64,000 bases of DNA from Acanthosoma haemorrhoidale. Taxonomy: Eukaryota > Arthropoda > Insecta > Hemiptera > Acanthosomatidae. The notes beneath the pieces were generated by a model, which saw nothing but the letters and a program-made list of their open reading frames with translations, searched no databases and was not told where the DNA came from. Shown piece after piece: positions 1 through 12,461 of the stretch (its first letter is position 1; each line of letters begins with the position of its first letter). The stretch spans positions 34,525,288 to 34,589,287 of the forward strand of contig OV884015.1 in NCBI GenBank assembly GCA_930367205.1, given 5' to 3'. The translations under genes and the position numbers were made by a program.

Positions 1-350
1 CAGCCACAATCGTTAATAGAACAGAACAACTCCTTGCATACGTCGCTATTACTATTACTAAATTGCTATCTGAGGAATTTATGACTTCTTAGGCTTCTGC
101 TGGGCAATTTGAATGTGCCATAAATGAAAGTAACATTAGGATTATTGCATCAAAACATAACCTAGGAATGAAGCCACCTAGGCCAATAACGATTCGAGCA
201 GGAATTGAGTTAACATACTTAAATCGCAGCTAACAAATGACAACCAGATCAGTCAAAAGGTTATATTTGCTAACCGGGGTGTGGCAAGATCTTTTGACTT
301 ATACATCAGTGTACAAAGATTATTTTACATAAAACACTGATTCACCCCGT
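1..350. other. No gene seen
   Basis: AT-rich sequence with no long open frame, splice-consistent exon or recognisable repeat end. It leads into a LINE fragment. Confidence 0.5.
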
Positions 351-354
351 TTTC

Positions 355-655
355 ATGCTTGGATCGAAAATCTGGACAACAACCAATGTCGAGAAAAAAG
401 ACTTCAAAATATTCGAAAGTACAATTATTCAAAACAAATACTCGGCAGATACATCGAGAACAAACAAAGAGATATAGGAGTTTTTAAAAGAGACTGGTGC
501 AACAAAGGATTCGAAACTGGGAAGATTGAGATGGGTAAGCCTTGTATTGTCCATGAGGGACATGATCCAAAAGAAGTAACTGACAGAAGCTATACATGGA
601 AGACGGAGAGTGGGAAGACCGAGATTGCGATAGCCAGTCGGTGTGGCCAATGACG
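355..655 (+). mobile_element. Decayed LINE reverse transcriptase C-terminal fragment
   Basis: Conceptual translation across several frames gives pieces typical of the end of a LINE reverse transcriptase: a GSKIWT-like stretch near 363, KIFES near 405, LRWVSLVLSM near 529, and HGRRRVGRPRLR near 595-632. The last is the common arginine-rich GRRRVGRPRLRW tail of this protein class. Frames are broken by stops and shifts, so it is not functional. No A-rich tail was found, so the 3-prime limit is uncertain. It is a different family from the other LINE pieces in the window. Confidence 0.6.
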
Positions 656-3600
656 CCAGTTGCTATTGTAGGAAGCGGTTGAGAGAGCTTACTGTAGTAA
701 GTAACTAAGATGGTCAGATTAAAAAAGGAAATTATATAGCACATTATGTATTCAAGAAAACTAACATGTACGTACAAGTCAAGAGATAAAGTGGGAAAAC
801 AAAACGAACATACACAAGTAAAGCAGATGAAAATCAGTGATTCTAAAAAAAACAGGTTTCATACAATGTTTTGAAAAAGAGCGTTAAGAAGTGAATAAGA
901 GCCGGTGAATGGGTGGAGAACAGGTTTGCCTGCTGTGTATATGTGCCTACGCCACTGGAGATTGATCGTCCCTTATCCTTCAGATCCTCTGAGTCATTTG
1001 AGCTGGTGTCATTGAGGTTTACGATAAGCGGAAACTTAAGTAACGGGATGGCTGGCGTCTTTTATACCTGATCTTCCTTCACTTCTCACCTCTGAACCTA
1101 CTCCGCCCGGTTGGCTCCGTCCTCGGCTAGTAGCTCTTTACCATAATCTTGTTCACTGAATGTCATGTGTTAAGGATTATCATATTGGTTTGAACGGCAG
1201 AGAGGGCGAGTTATCCACAGGGTCCTTTTTCCATTCTTGCTAAAACTGAATATTCATCAATTAAATATTTTTTGGGATTTATTTATTTTACAACTTCAAA
1301 AATCATCAAAAACTATAACTCTGTAAAGCGTTTGTGAAGGCAATATATGTCGGTTTAAAACTTATTTTACTGTATTATAACTGGCAAAAGCCCTATTACA
1401 GGTGGTGAAACAATAATAAAAAAGCTCGATGAAAACTCAAACAAATCCTAGTTCGGAGCTTTTGTGATAAGAAAAAAAACAAATTTGCCAACGATAATAA
1501 GAAAAAGGACTTATTGGTTAATTGATGTTGTAACTAAAAAGTTCTCTTTTGTTTCAATGATTATATTCATCATTTCGGATCTATATAAACAGTTATATCA
1601 GCTGTAGTTAAACAATCATATTATCAATACATAATTTTGTGGGATGATTAAAAATGATAATCTTTAGCAGCAATGGATTTACTCATCGAAGTTTTTAGGT
1701 ACTTACATGTTGAAACTCTATATGAATAACACGGATTATGGTAGAAGTTTTTTTCTGGGAGAAGAATTATCCTATTTCATCATGTAATATTTATTTCACG
1801 GTGGTGGATTGCAAAGATGGATAATAGTTGAATTTTATTCAAAATCTGGAGACAAACACTCCGAAAGATTTGTGTATTAAGGTTTTAGAAAAATAATTTT
1901 GTATGACAAACTAATAGTTCCTATTTAATTATTTTTTGTTAATATTCAAAAAGTTATCCATTATACGGTATTTAGATAGTAGAACAGGGAACTAGCACTC
2001 AAGCCACGACGTATGTAATGCAAACCATAGTGGTTACTCGGAATAGGGGGAGTGATTTGCTTAGGTGTTGGTTAAAGGCCTACTAATCTGAAAGTAACAC
2101 ACCCTTCCTCCCAAAATTTTACCTGATACAGGCAAGTATACAACAGGAGATACGACTTAAAATGTAAATTTTAACTCTCCCAACACTAGTAAGGCTGGAG
2201 GAAACATAGTGTTCTCAAACGAAACATCATCCATTGAGAGTTAACTAATAGGTGGTCGTCAAGAGTACACTCGCCCTGCTCATTGAGCTGGCTAAGTCAC
2301 GCCCTGACAGTTAATGGACAACACGATTCCGCGTTATTGCTCACGCAGTTAGTAGCTCAATGGAGTAGCATCGGCACAAGTTCACACACCAGCTTCAGCA
2401 ACCATTTAGCTCTTCCTAATAGCTTCAGGGATGGTTCTCAAGCTAACTCATGTGGGAAGATCCCTGGATCTGTATTTAATCAAATACAAGTTGTTTCATG
2501 TTATGGAACACAAAGCACCTTGCTATTATTATGGTCAATAATCTGAATTACATTAATCTATTTGTAATATTTCATTTTTCTGTGTACTAAAATCTATTGA
2601 TTTAAACTCTGGATCCGAAGAAACTGTCGCATTTCGTAGTACCACTCCGAATTAGAATGGCTGTAACCTACTGCCCGTCACCAATACTTCCTTGCATCGC
2701 TCCTCTTCAATACCAGCCCCCTTACCTTTACAAACCCAACAATTCAAATCAGCAATCAAACCCTTAAATACTAGATCCCGCACTTCCGTCATTTATTTAT
2801 TTCCTTTTTCGCAATTCTGCTTTCTTTGCCTGTTCTTCTCTTATCCATCCCACTAACCATTGAAACTCTATTCCCATCAACATTCGTCGTTTATCAACTC
2901 TCCCAATCTTTAAATCTAGACTTTACTAGTTCCTTATCTCTCTTTAATTTAACGATTCCATTAATAATATTTTTTATTTATTTTATTAACATCCTATTTT
3001 TACATATCCTATCTTAGTAACCTTTCACGTTACTTTACCCGTTCTAATAATTCCTATATATTTTGTTAGTTCCAACTGTCATCCACCTCCACTCATTTAT
3101 GTTTTTTGTTTCAATATTTTGCTGTTGGTTTATTGCAATCAGCTGACCCCTCTATTATTTATGAGCCAATCATATCAGTTTTACTTCTAGCTAGACATAC
3201 CTATTATGTTGCTGTTAGTTAATCTTAGGGAGCAATGTCCCAAAATAAAGTGTTTTTTTTCATTTCGTAATGGTTTAACTGTCACCAGGGAATCGTGTGA
3301 CCTAGAGCCAGTGTCAAATCTCACTTTATTTTAAGCCTACGTTACGGCAATGTAGGGTATGTGAACGAAGATAGTAAGTGTCCTATTGTGCTTCATAAAG
3401 AATTTTCAAAGCTTGAAGTCGTATTTTGTCAAGTGTATAAGACATATATCTCTCTGTAAGTATCTATTAAATGTTCAGTTTTATGCGGCTAGTTTGTGTG
3501 TGCCTAGAAAAAACGTGCATAACAACCTGTGTGTTAAAGGATGTCTTTGATAAAGAAGGGGTAAAGGAATGGGCTTAGAAAACTACCTTGTACTACTCAT

Positions 3601-5039
3601 GCTTTCGTAATGAAATATAGGTAATGTTTTTAGTTAAATGAAAATATATTTGGCAATAAGTTAGCGTATTCTTACGCTACCTAACGTTTTGTAAGGTTTT
3701 TTTTATATTATACCTTTATATTACCTTTAACATATTTCGAAAATACAGATTTAAATTAAGCCTCGACTAAACCACTTTTACGAGTTTTCACCAAAAAAAA
3801 GAAAAACAGATGAACCAGAAGTAACTTAGCGGATGTTAAAAAGTATTGAAAAAGAGATCAGGTATTGCACGGTCATTGGAAGTAGGTTACTGGGAAAAGA
3901 AACTAAAAGACCGTTTGTGTAGCTTTCAAATTAGCTAATTGAAATGGCTCTTTTAGCAAAGCAAGCCTGGTTTGTCATCTCTCCTAAAATCTGTTAAAAT
4001 TTCAATTTACTAAGTCGAGGGAAGTTGTGGGTAAATAATATAAATCCGTCCGTACCGGAAGTAAGTACCGTGGAATTGATTGGTTTTACTCATTACAGTT
4101 AGTATGGAGATGTTTGACTTTGAATTTTACTAATCGTTTAAGACATTTTATGTTTTTGACTGAAGGGTTTCGTTATTAAGAAAATAAAACAATGTGCTTT
4201 TGCGTTTCCCCAAATGTGGACGCACTCGTTTTATTTGCAGCACCCTTTGAAACTTAACTAAGTAAATATATAACTAGCTATATATATATATCAGCAAGTT
4301 TTATACGGGTTTTTATATATTAAAGACCATTTCTGCCCTGGAATTGGGGTTTCATTCATACATCAAATTCCTAACAGTCTCAATTTTCTTCCTCGTTCAT
4401 CCAGTTTTACTATTATAAGAATTAAACAGCATTAAGGATTTTTTATTTTTTTTTATAACTTCAAACTCTTGGTGTTATCCTCCCTTGAAGTACTGCTTTG
4501 TTAGAGAAATTGTTCACTACGAAACACAATCCAAGAATTTCAATAACTACTGAATATACAATAAGGAAAAATGAATTTGAGTTATAGAATACAATTATTT
4601 AATAAATTCATAATCTTACCTCCTCCGATGCCTAAAAATGTCCTATATCTTAAAATTTATCAATCAAATTACCAGATTGATATATCAATAAAAACTGGTA
4701 CTTGCTGTAGTGAAACATTACTGTCCTCAAACGATTACCCGTCGAGTCCAGCTCTACCCACCCACCTTAGCAAATCAATCCTAGCCATTGCACACAATAC
4801 GCCAACTGCGCCCTTGATGGGGAAGAAATTGTGAAACGCTTAGCCTACTTCATGAAACATTATAGAGGTGAATGTTCCTGCTAGATCTTGCCCCCTTGCT
4901 GAAACACTCATCAATTTCAACTCATAGACCAGAGGTATACGGAGCGAGTATCGGAACAAATTCGGTCCTCTACCGAGGATTAGCAGTGCAAAATATTTAT
5001 AGAGATTTCTTTAGATTTCCATGATTATGGATCACAAAG
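656..5039. other. Gene-free AT-rich stretch
   Basis: No convincing coding exon on either strand. Open frames at 2283-2546, 2826-3017 and 4571-4834 show no family motif, no supporting splice sites and no codon pattern distinct from background. A pyrimidine-rich block lies at about 2680-3120. No repeat copy of this stretch was recognised elsewhere in the window. Confidence 0.45.
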
Positions 5040-5456
5040 AAACAGTTAAACGCCAAGCACATCCAATCATTTCAACCAGAAATATTGAGAGCAATAGTTT
5101 ATGCACATCCCTTCAAAGCTCACCAAAACCTATCCAATCATCGCAATTCACACCTCCTTATGATATTTCTCGAAAACAGCCTCAAAACCTGCTGTAAATT
5201 AATGACAGTGGGAGTCCTGGCATAGTTCAGTTTCTACAATCATGTTCTGAGTGTCTGTGGCTCTTTCTTGGTCAGCCTCTACCCGGTGAAATGACTCATT
5301 GTGGAGAGTTGGTTGTCTCCCAGGCCTCAGTTTCATATATCGTATGGATTAATGAGTGAATACTGACTGTAAATACAGGATGAATGAGATAAATGATAAC
5401 AGTTAACTATTGACCAAATACCTATTGTAATTTTTTTTCAATAAAAAGATTTTCTA
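5040..5456 (+). mobile_element. Jockey-like LINE 3-prime end, copy 1
   Basis: This is a degenerate copy of the same element as 56085-56716. The start encodes an IQSFQPEILRAIV-like stretch (about 5062-5100), matching the reverse transcriptase C-terminal motif of jockey-clade elements (FQSK.LR.I.NA). The following sequence aligns with the other copy through phrases such as tgacagtggnagtcctggca (5201-5223) and a shared gtcagcctc segment. It ends near a TTTTTTTTCAATAAAAAG stretch. Many stops make it non-functional. Confidence 0.6.
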
Positions 5457-6244
5457 AGATTTCAACGAAAAGCCTTGTGAATAGTCTTCTAATATTTTTT
5501 TTGGATATTACGTATTTCGCATTTTCATAGAGTTGGTCTATTCTAGCATATTGTTTATTACGTTATTTATTTTTTTTTTTCCATAGCTCTCAAACTTATA
5601 AAAATAGGATGTGGGAAAAATAAAAGGAAACTTATTTTGGATTGATGGGTGCCTTTCACTAAGGGTAGTCCTATTTGAAGGAAGTATGAGAAGGATATGG
5701 GGTGTGGGATGCCTAAAGGAAGCGGGTGGATTCGGGAAGGTAGTGAGACTCTACCTATGGTGGATCCTAGGGGTACTAGGCATTGGTTTGTAGTCGGCCA
5801 GGTCATATCCTCCCTTGAAGTACCCCTCCCTGGCCTCGCCCCTGAAAGGGGCTGCACTGAGTCAGCCTATCGGGCGTTATTAAGTTAATTAATTTAATAA
5901 GAACACACCAGTGTGATACTGCTTAATTAAACGAGGTTGAACAAATATTAATTTTTTATGGGCTGAATTTGTGCCTCATTAGCCTAAACGAAGCCTACTG
6001 GCTAATGGTGCCAAATTTCCCAGGTACGAACCCTCTGTTTATTTTACGTTTGGCCGTGAAAATCTATCTACCATGAAATATCCTTTCAGTGTCACCGGTG
6101 AGAGTGTTATTTCTTTGTCGTTTGGGATTTATTTTGCGTAAAACAGCGCCGTTGTTTGTATATGTATTTAAACACATTTGAACAGCCCTCGGCTGTGAGG
6201 AAACAACCCAGTCCCACATGTCAGGAGGTGGTTGGTTATAGATA
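5457..6244. other. Non-coding stretch with GC-richer block
   Basis: A GC-richer block at about 5640-5880 has overlapping open frames on both strands but no recognisable domain. It may be part of an unclassified repeat. Around 6200-6240 a cagtcccacatgt-type segment is shared loosely with 39590-39640, which suggests a dispersed repeat edge. No host gene is supported. Confidence 0.4.
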
Positions 6245-6730
6245 GTGTACGGTATACTGATGAAAGTGGTCAGAGGTACTTCAGTCGAGCAGCGGAGCAA
6301 CAGTGAGCTTCACGAGATCTTTGAGCTGCCTACGGTGGATGAGTTCATCCAACGTAGACATATCAAATTTTTCGACTCCCTGCAATACTTGACAAACCCG
6401 GTGTTTAACACGATAACCCTCGCTCCGTTCCCCCATCGATGGCAGGACGCTGTCGCGGCTGGAACGCTTTAGTCTTAGGTTCTAGGTTTAGGTTTTAGTG
6501 TTTTAGTGTTTCCACGGTTGCAAGCTGAAAATGAGCTTCATCACCTAGTGACTTATGTGTTTTTTTGACTTTTTAACCACAAACTGAAAGGTATTATATT
6601 TTATGCGCTCCTTCGAATGCATTTGTCTATGCAGCAAGAGGAGAAAGATGTAAATTCAAATTTATTTATTTATTTTTGTTCATTGTATATCATTAATAAA
6701 GAGAGGTTATGAAAAGAAAAAAAAATATAC
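6245..6730 (+). mobile_element. Jockey-like LINE 3-prime end (second family), copy 1
   Basis: The open frame to 6472 encodes a reverse transcriptase C-terminus: ELHEIFELPTVDEFIQRR, then KFFDSLQYL and PFPHRWQDAV, matching the DL.LPTVEEFI..R..KF..S tail of jockey-clade elements. The 3-prime UTR continues to an ATTAATAAAGAG signal near 6690 and an A-rich tail at 6712-6725. The 3-prime part is almost the same as 17101-17620 and is related to 46440-46640. The copy is 5-prime truncated, as expected for target-primed insertion. Confidence 0.75.
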
Positions 6731-8407
6731 AGATAGTGTTAAAGGACATTATGTATGATTGGAGGTTGTAGATAAACATGAGCAGCGTATGTGAAACGAA
6801 ATGTACTGTTAAAGTATGAAATGTTCACTAAAATTTGATTTTCTACTAATTATGCTTCGAGTGTGTATTTAGTAGTGTATTTATCTATCTATTCATTCAA
6901 GTTTTAGTTGTTGCTTGGTGAGAACAAGCTCAACAAGTTTAAATTAATTTACAAGTACCCGACGAAGCAGTCAAATCTATCAAAAAGATAAATTGTGTAT
7001 TGAGCAGTGTCTGAATGTATTCTATATATGCGCATGTACCCCTTCCTGTGTGTTTCGGCCATCGAGAGCCTTGAAACAGTCTTAAGTAAATCACCATCAT
7101 CCCATTAGAGCTATTACACCGTCTGGGTCCACCAGACGCAGTAATCTTCTGGCGTACTTTATTTTTTTTTTCCGCTCAGACTTCCTGCCTTGTTATTTAA
7201 TACAGTATTATATTATATGATAGGGGCAAACAGTCACATTATAAACAGCTACAGATTTTTTATAACGTTTTTAAAATTTTGTAGTGTACATCGTCTTGAA
7301 CTGAGACTATTGATAGAAGTAACACTAAACCTGCGAGTAAGGTAGTGAGTAGATGTTGCTTTTGTATATTTTTTGGTTTTAGAAGACGTCTTGCAATACC
7401 AGGTTGATATACACGTAGATGCAAGGAACTGCGGCCTGTACATATATTTTTGTCCATCACTTATATCTCAGATTAAATTAATTCTAGTTTTTTTAACTTT
7501 AATTTTTCAGAACAAAAAATATCTGGTTGCAATAATATCGGCAATCGTTTTATCTGCTCACATATTATTTGAATAATATAGAAAAACTTACTCGTTATTT
7601 TTGATCTATAATGCTTCATTTAATTTTTTTTAACTTATTCGTCAATTAAAAAAAAAAAAGAGTGTATTTTAGTTTTAGCTTAGAGGCATTATGTCGTCTT
7701 GGAACTAAATAAAATGAGCCATGAACATAAAATTACAGAACAACATATGAATTTCGGACAAGTTATTGCTCATTATTATTTTTTTGCTTTACTTAGATTT
7801 TCAACTCTATGAAAACAATGATATTTACTTTTATTTTTTTTTCTGAGTTGCGACACTCAAAGTTGCGAGGCCACTATCAAATTGCAACATACAGGCGAAA
7901 GACGATCGTTCTAAAGAAGTGCTCGTTGGTAATTTTAGATTCTTTTCTTGATTCCATACTTTTAGTTCACAGTTCTCCCGTGTGATAGAAATGTACTGAT
8001 AATCTTTATTTAAGGATTATTCTCATGCTATTGAGAGATATGTACCCAGAATAAGGTATAAAAGCCGGAGCCAAGACATGATTGTGCCCTGAATAAAATA
8101 CTTGCTGCAGTTACTACTTGGCTATACTCCACCGTGCCCCAGCCGACGGGCCAGTTTAATTAATAACAAGGTGCAAATTGCCCGGCTGGGAGATTGCCTC
8201 CCACCGCACCAACTCCCCAGATTTCAGCCGCTTAGTTATAATAGCCAGAGTTCTTAGCCATAATGATATTCTTAATATTCCTTATAAATATGGTTGTCCC
8301 CATTCTAAGCTAAATGTCTTTTCTATTTGCCAAGACATGCGTTACAATAAAAAAACATGGATCGTTCTAAGAGAAACCATCTTGTGTATGGGCCAAAGAA
8401 CTTAACA
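6731..8407. other. Non-coding stretch; possible solo LTR near 7960-8130
   Basis: No gene is supported. Near 8057 a GGTATAAAAGCC box is followed about 35 bases later by GAATAAA and then a C-rich run. This order is like the promoter and polyadenylation region of an LTR, but no terminal TG...CA pair, target duplication or second copy was found. Confidence 0.3.
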
Positions 8408-8720
8408 GGGGGACCGGAAAGTAATGTCGTTTTGTTTAAATTAAATTCAAACAGATACATTTTTGAAAAGTTTTTGTTTTTGATCAATGATGTAATCACC
8501 CTCGTTATCAGCAACTTTTTGCCATCTAGTGTGCAAATTTTCAATGCCGTTTCGATAAAAATCAATTGGTTTTTGTGCAAAATATCTGGAGATGGCATTT
8601 TGTACATCATCCGAATTTTCATATTTTTAGCAATCGGAATTAATGGAAATCCTATGGCGCAATTTCGGGCGAGTATGGTGGGTGAGGCTGGAGTCTTTCT
8701 CCGCATGAATCGGCACAAGT
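8408..8720 (-). pseudogene. Mariner transposase C-terminal fragment, inverted copy
   Basis: On the minus strand the frame opens with a cysteine-rich stretch and then QPHPPYSPEIAP, the conserved motif before the last catalytic aspartate in mariner transposases. After that, stops and shifts interrupt the C-terminal homology. The 8408 end reads as a terminal repeat (GACATTACTTTCCGG on the minus strand) matching the 9173-9190 end. Confidence 0.65.
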
Positions 8721-8759
8721 ACAGCTAACGCGTTTTTGTGTGTTTGGTGGAGTTTTCGC

Positions 8760-9205
8760 GGGGTCGTTCATCGCTGATACCTGGAAAAACTGTGAATGCA
8801 GATCTTTACAGTAAACAATTGGATCGAGTAAATCAATCTTTAATTGAAAATTGCCATTAAAGAAGGCGTTATTCTGCAACACGATAATGCAGAACCCCTG
8901 GAAAAAATTAATGAATTGGGGTGTTGCCTCAACCATACTCGCCCGATATTGGATTTCTATTTATTCCGATCGCTACATTTTCTAAGTGGCAAAAAATTTC
9001 AAAAATTGGATGATGTCCAAAATGCCATCTCCATATATTTTGATTGACCAATTGATTTTGATCGATCAGGCATTAAAAATTTGCACGCTAGATGGCAAAA
9101 GGTTGCTGATAACGAGGGTCATTGCATCATTGATCAAAAACAAAAATTTGTCTGTTTGAATTTAATGTAAAAAAAACGACATTACTTTCCGCTCCTCCTG
9201 TTGAG
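8760..9205 (+). pseudogene. Mariner transposase central to C-terminal fragment
   Basis: The fragment holds the QLDRVNQSL and LQHDNAEP (normally LQHDNARPH) motifs, then a degenerate PPYSP region and RWQKVADNEGHCIID near the end. An in-frame stop follows the QLDRVNQSLIENCH segment and further stops follow. It ends at a terminal repeat with ACGACATTACTTTCCGC at 9173-9189. Confidence 0.7.
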
Positions 9206-12195
9206 ATAACTTATTCTACCTTACCCTAAACCTCTGATAGCCTTCAAGAATTACTTTTACTCTGACATAGGTTGTGACATAGGTTAGACATAGGTTAGAA
9301 ATGAAAGGAGAAGAATACTACCGATTGTTGCACAAGCTGTTGTGCCTCTCCGCACGAGTTAACCCTCCGAGAGTTGCTCTTGTCATGGTATATGTGATCC
9401 AGAGGCACTCTCAATGCTACCACTGTTTAGGCATGCAATGGTTTGACCCTGCAACGAATGAGGAGGACAATTTCTCAAAGCATGAACATGACCGATACAA
9501 ATAAATCCGACACACGTATAGCAAATGAAAAGCACTTTTTCATCCGTTGGTATGAAGGTTAGGGTACGCGAAATGATTGATTTTTCCATATTATTGGACG
9601 CACTAATTGTATTAACAGAGAAGGTTTGCGCAGTTTATCTGTGGAATATTAGTTCTTGCCTTTTTGTATGTGATAATAAATGAACTTTTATATAGATAAT
9701 TAAATACTTCCAGCTAAACGGTCGACTTCAAAGATGGCATAGCGACATTTTGAGAATCCAGAAATAGTGTGATAACTCAAAAATCAGTCCTTCGAAATGT
9801 TCACAAATGAGTTAAATTTAGGGTTTTTTTTACCCCGCAAAAAAAGATTAGTCCGAACTTAACAATTACAACGTATGAAAATTTTGGCGAGCAAGGCTGA
9901 GCTTCGCCTCATAAAGAACAAATAAAAAGAAAAGGATCTTGCTAGAGATAAAAAAAAAAGAAAGATAAACAGAACACTGATGAGTGAGTCATTGCCACAG
10001 TTTATGATCTAATGCCCCACTCACTACCCCTAAGAGCGTTATGTCACTTTTATGTAATATCTTACAGTTTGTCACAGCTATGGAAATTCCAAATACAGTC
10101 TCGTACTCTATAGAACTTCTCTCTTTAGACATAGTTCCTTGAGATCAGATCCTGAACAAACGCTGTCGGCTAATGGTTCAGCAGATATTACAATCCTCAA
10201 TATGTGTCTTCTTTATACTTGAGTCTGTAAAACAGTAAAAGTATTAATGTGCCATTTGAACTTAACTAAAATCATTTACACCCACACAAGCTAATGGGAA
10301 CATGACCTCTCACTTACACCTAGACAGAAATCGGATATCAGTAATAATAACTCCACCAACACTCTACTTATTCAAATATATCTGATATTCTTTTTGAGTT
10401 TCCGCATTTAATGTGTCCATAACCCATACGAAAACATCAACATCTGAAATAGCTTCTGCGCTGGAACTTAAAAAATCTTAGTAAAGAGGGCCTCTCTAAA
10501 ACCGGGAGAGTGAAATGTGTCTCTAATAAACCAAATAACATATTTATCAATTAAGTTTTGTTTTTATATTATATGTGGTTTATGAAATATTTTTTTAATG
10601 TGTAGGACGAAGTATTATAAAATTGAAATATGTACGTTTGTGTTTATTGATATTTTATGTGTTACACCTTGTGTAACGCTTGTGAGTTCTTCCGTCCGGT
10701 TCTGCGCTCTTAGGGGAAAATTCGGGACCATTTGCCTCAACACTCATGCAAGAGTTAGTTACATAAGCACTCTCGTCCCGAACGGTTGATGAATTTGTAT
10801 TTGGTTTTAAATGGGATTTCCTTTAATTTTTTGGCCAAGTGTGACGACCATTTATATTGGAATTATAAACTAATAATGTTTAATGAGATTCTTGTTCTGC
10901 CATGATGTAAAATAAATAAAACTGAAATTTTGTGATTATGAGTGGTATTAGGTTATAAGGTGGAAATTAAGACTGAAAGTAGAGAAAAACTTTGTTTGTC
11001 TGTAAGAGTAATACAACTTTATATATGTGAATGTGCCAGTGTTATAATGTATAATTTTATGTTCTTAATAAACTATTATTTTGTTCTTTGTTGAGATAAT
11101 GTGGACATATTTTTCCCCTATGGTCACAATTTATTTTTTCTAACCCATATGGGGTGCAATATGTTAATTATATTTTATAGTTTTGGGTTTAGCATAAGGG
11201 ATTAGATATAATCACCCCTATCCACTGTTTACTGTCCTGACCGAATTTGAGTTCAGTTATCTTTTGAGCCCTCCCCTCGATTCGATTGGAGTGATCTGAT
11301 TGGTTATTTCTCATGCGTTGGTTCATTTTGGTGCAGTTGGTTCTCTCCTGAGAGCATTAATGGGGAATAAGATAAGAAGTCGGCTCGGACGGCACACTAT
11401 GTGGTCCGAAGACAGCGGGTCAACCCTTGCAAGTTCTCACGACCCCGCCGGATCTCCTTCGGCCATCTGTTCGCCTCGCCGTTAGGATCCTGTGGTGTCG
11501 ACCACTTTCCCCCTTCCTTCCGCCATTTTCATCCAATCATTTCGATGTCTGTTGCCTTTGCTAAGGTATACTTTTCACCTAATTTGCATTCACACGGCTG
11601 TATTATGTGTAGTAGTAGTAACTGACAGCTGAGTTTCACATCTTGGGTCATCGGTTTTAAATATTTGTTGTAACCCATTTTTTTCTGATTCTTGGATCAT
11701 CTAGTTTAATCTCACTCCAGATACGGATTGAAATCTGACAGACGTTCGTGTCATTTATCCCTATCCACCGGCACGGCTTATGCAGGCGTGGGTTTTTTTT
11801 CTATACTTTTTTTATCATGATCCATAAAAGAAGTTATATCAATGAGCTATATCACTACGCAGATTTTTATTAGTGGATGTTTATCCAATATAACATTCGG
11901 TTATCATCAGAGAGGGAAAGTATAAAGGTAAAGTATAGTTCATATTCTGTAATTGACCGTTATATATGATGTAATCATATAACATAGATAAGCCTCCCGA
12001 AACTTATCACTGTTTGCACATTGTACTTTTTTATATTAGAAACCTCTCTTAAGCCTTCTCTGTGTTACTCGGGTCAGGTTGTGTTACGACACGCCACATG
12101 AAAAATTAATTTATGGTCTTTTTAAATGGGCACTTTTTCGTTTTGGCGCTGTACGTACAAGGCTTCTTATAGTCCATCATTTGGGTCCAAGGGAG
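9206..12195. other. Gene-free stretch
   Basis: No supported gene. A short triple repeat of GACATAGGTT lies at about 9263-9297. A GC-richer block at 11270-11530 has open frames without recognisable motifs and may be an unclassified repeat fragment. The rest is AT-rich background. Confidence 0.4.
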
Positions 12196-12197
12196 TA

Positions 12198-12459
12198 AAG
12201 GCCGATTCACACTAGAGATCAAGGTAGGTCAGGTCAAGTCATAGATGACACCATTTCATTTCAGATGTCCACTCGTTAATGAAAAATGCCATTCGCTACG
12301 CTAACTTCAATGAAAATCGCACTGATTTAATTAGAAATTAAACTGCTTAGCCTATGAATTGACCTGGCTTGCCCACGAGTGTGAATGCTACTGGCAAAAT
12401 GATGGATCGTGTGGTCATATGACCTGACCGTATCTTGATTTCTAGATTGGATCGGCCTT
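12198..12459. mobile_element. MITE with about 40 bp terminal inverted repeats and TA flanks
   Basis: The left end AAGGCCGATTCACACTAGA and the reverse complement of the right end AAGGCCGATCCAATCTAGA match with a few differences, and the match continues through the ATCAAG and GTCAGGTCA segments. TA dinucleotides flank both sides (12196-12197 and 12460-12461), fitting a Tc1/mariner-type target duplication. There is no coding capacity in 262 bp, so it would be a non-autonomous element. Confidence 0.7.
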
Positions 12460-12461
12460 TA

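Larger units (their letters stand above)
8408..9205. mobile_element. Mariner-like element with two outward-facing 3-prime ends
   Basis: The plus-strand half (about 8760-9205) encodes decayed mariner transposase: TVNADLYSKQLDRVNQSL at 8789-8842, ILQHDNAEP near 8870, LFRSLHFLSGKKF near 8962, and ARWQKVADNEGHCIID near 9089-9136. The left half (8408-8720) encodes the same C-terminal part on the minus strand, including PHPPYSPEIAP near 8655. The outer ends are inverted copies of each other (about 8408-8640 against 8985-9202). Neither half has an intact frame, and the transposase N-terminus and usual 5-prime terminal repeat are missing. The arrangement is two 3-prime ends joined back to back. Confidence 0.8.

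Noticed and set aside
2283..2546. 87-codon open frame
   Set aside because: No domain, no signal peptide, no splice support; likely chance.
8036..8130. Complete solo LTR
   Set aside because: TATA and AATAAA order is suggestive, but no ends, target duplication or second copy.
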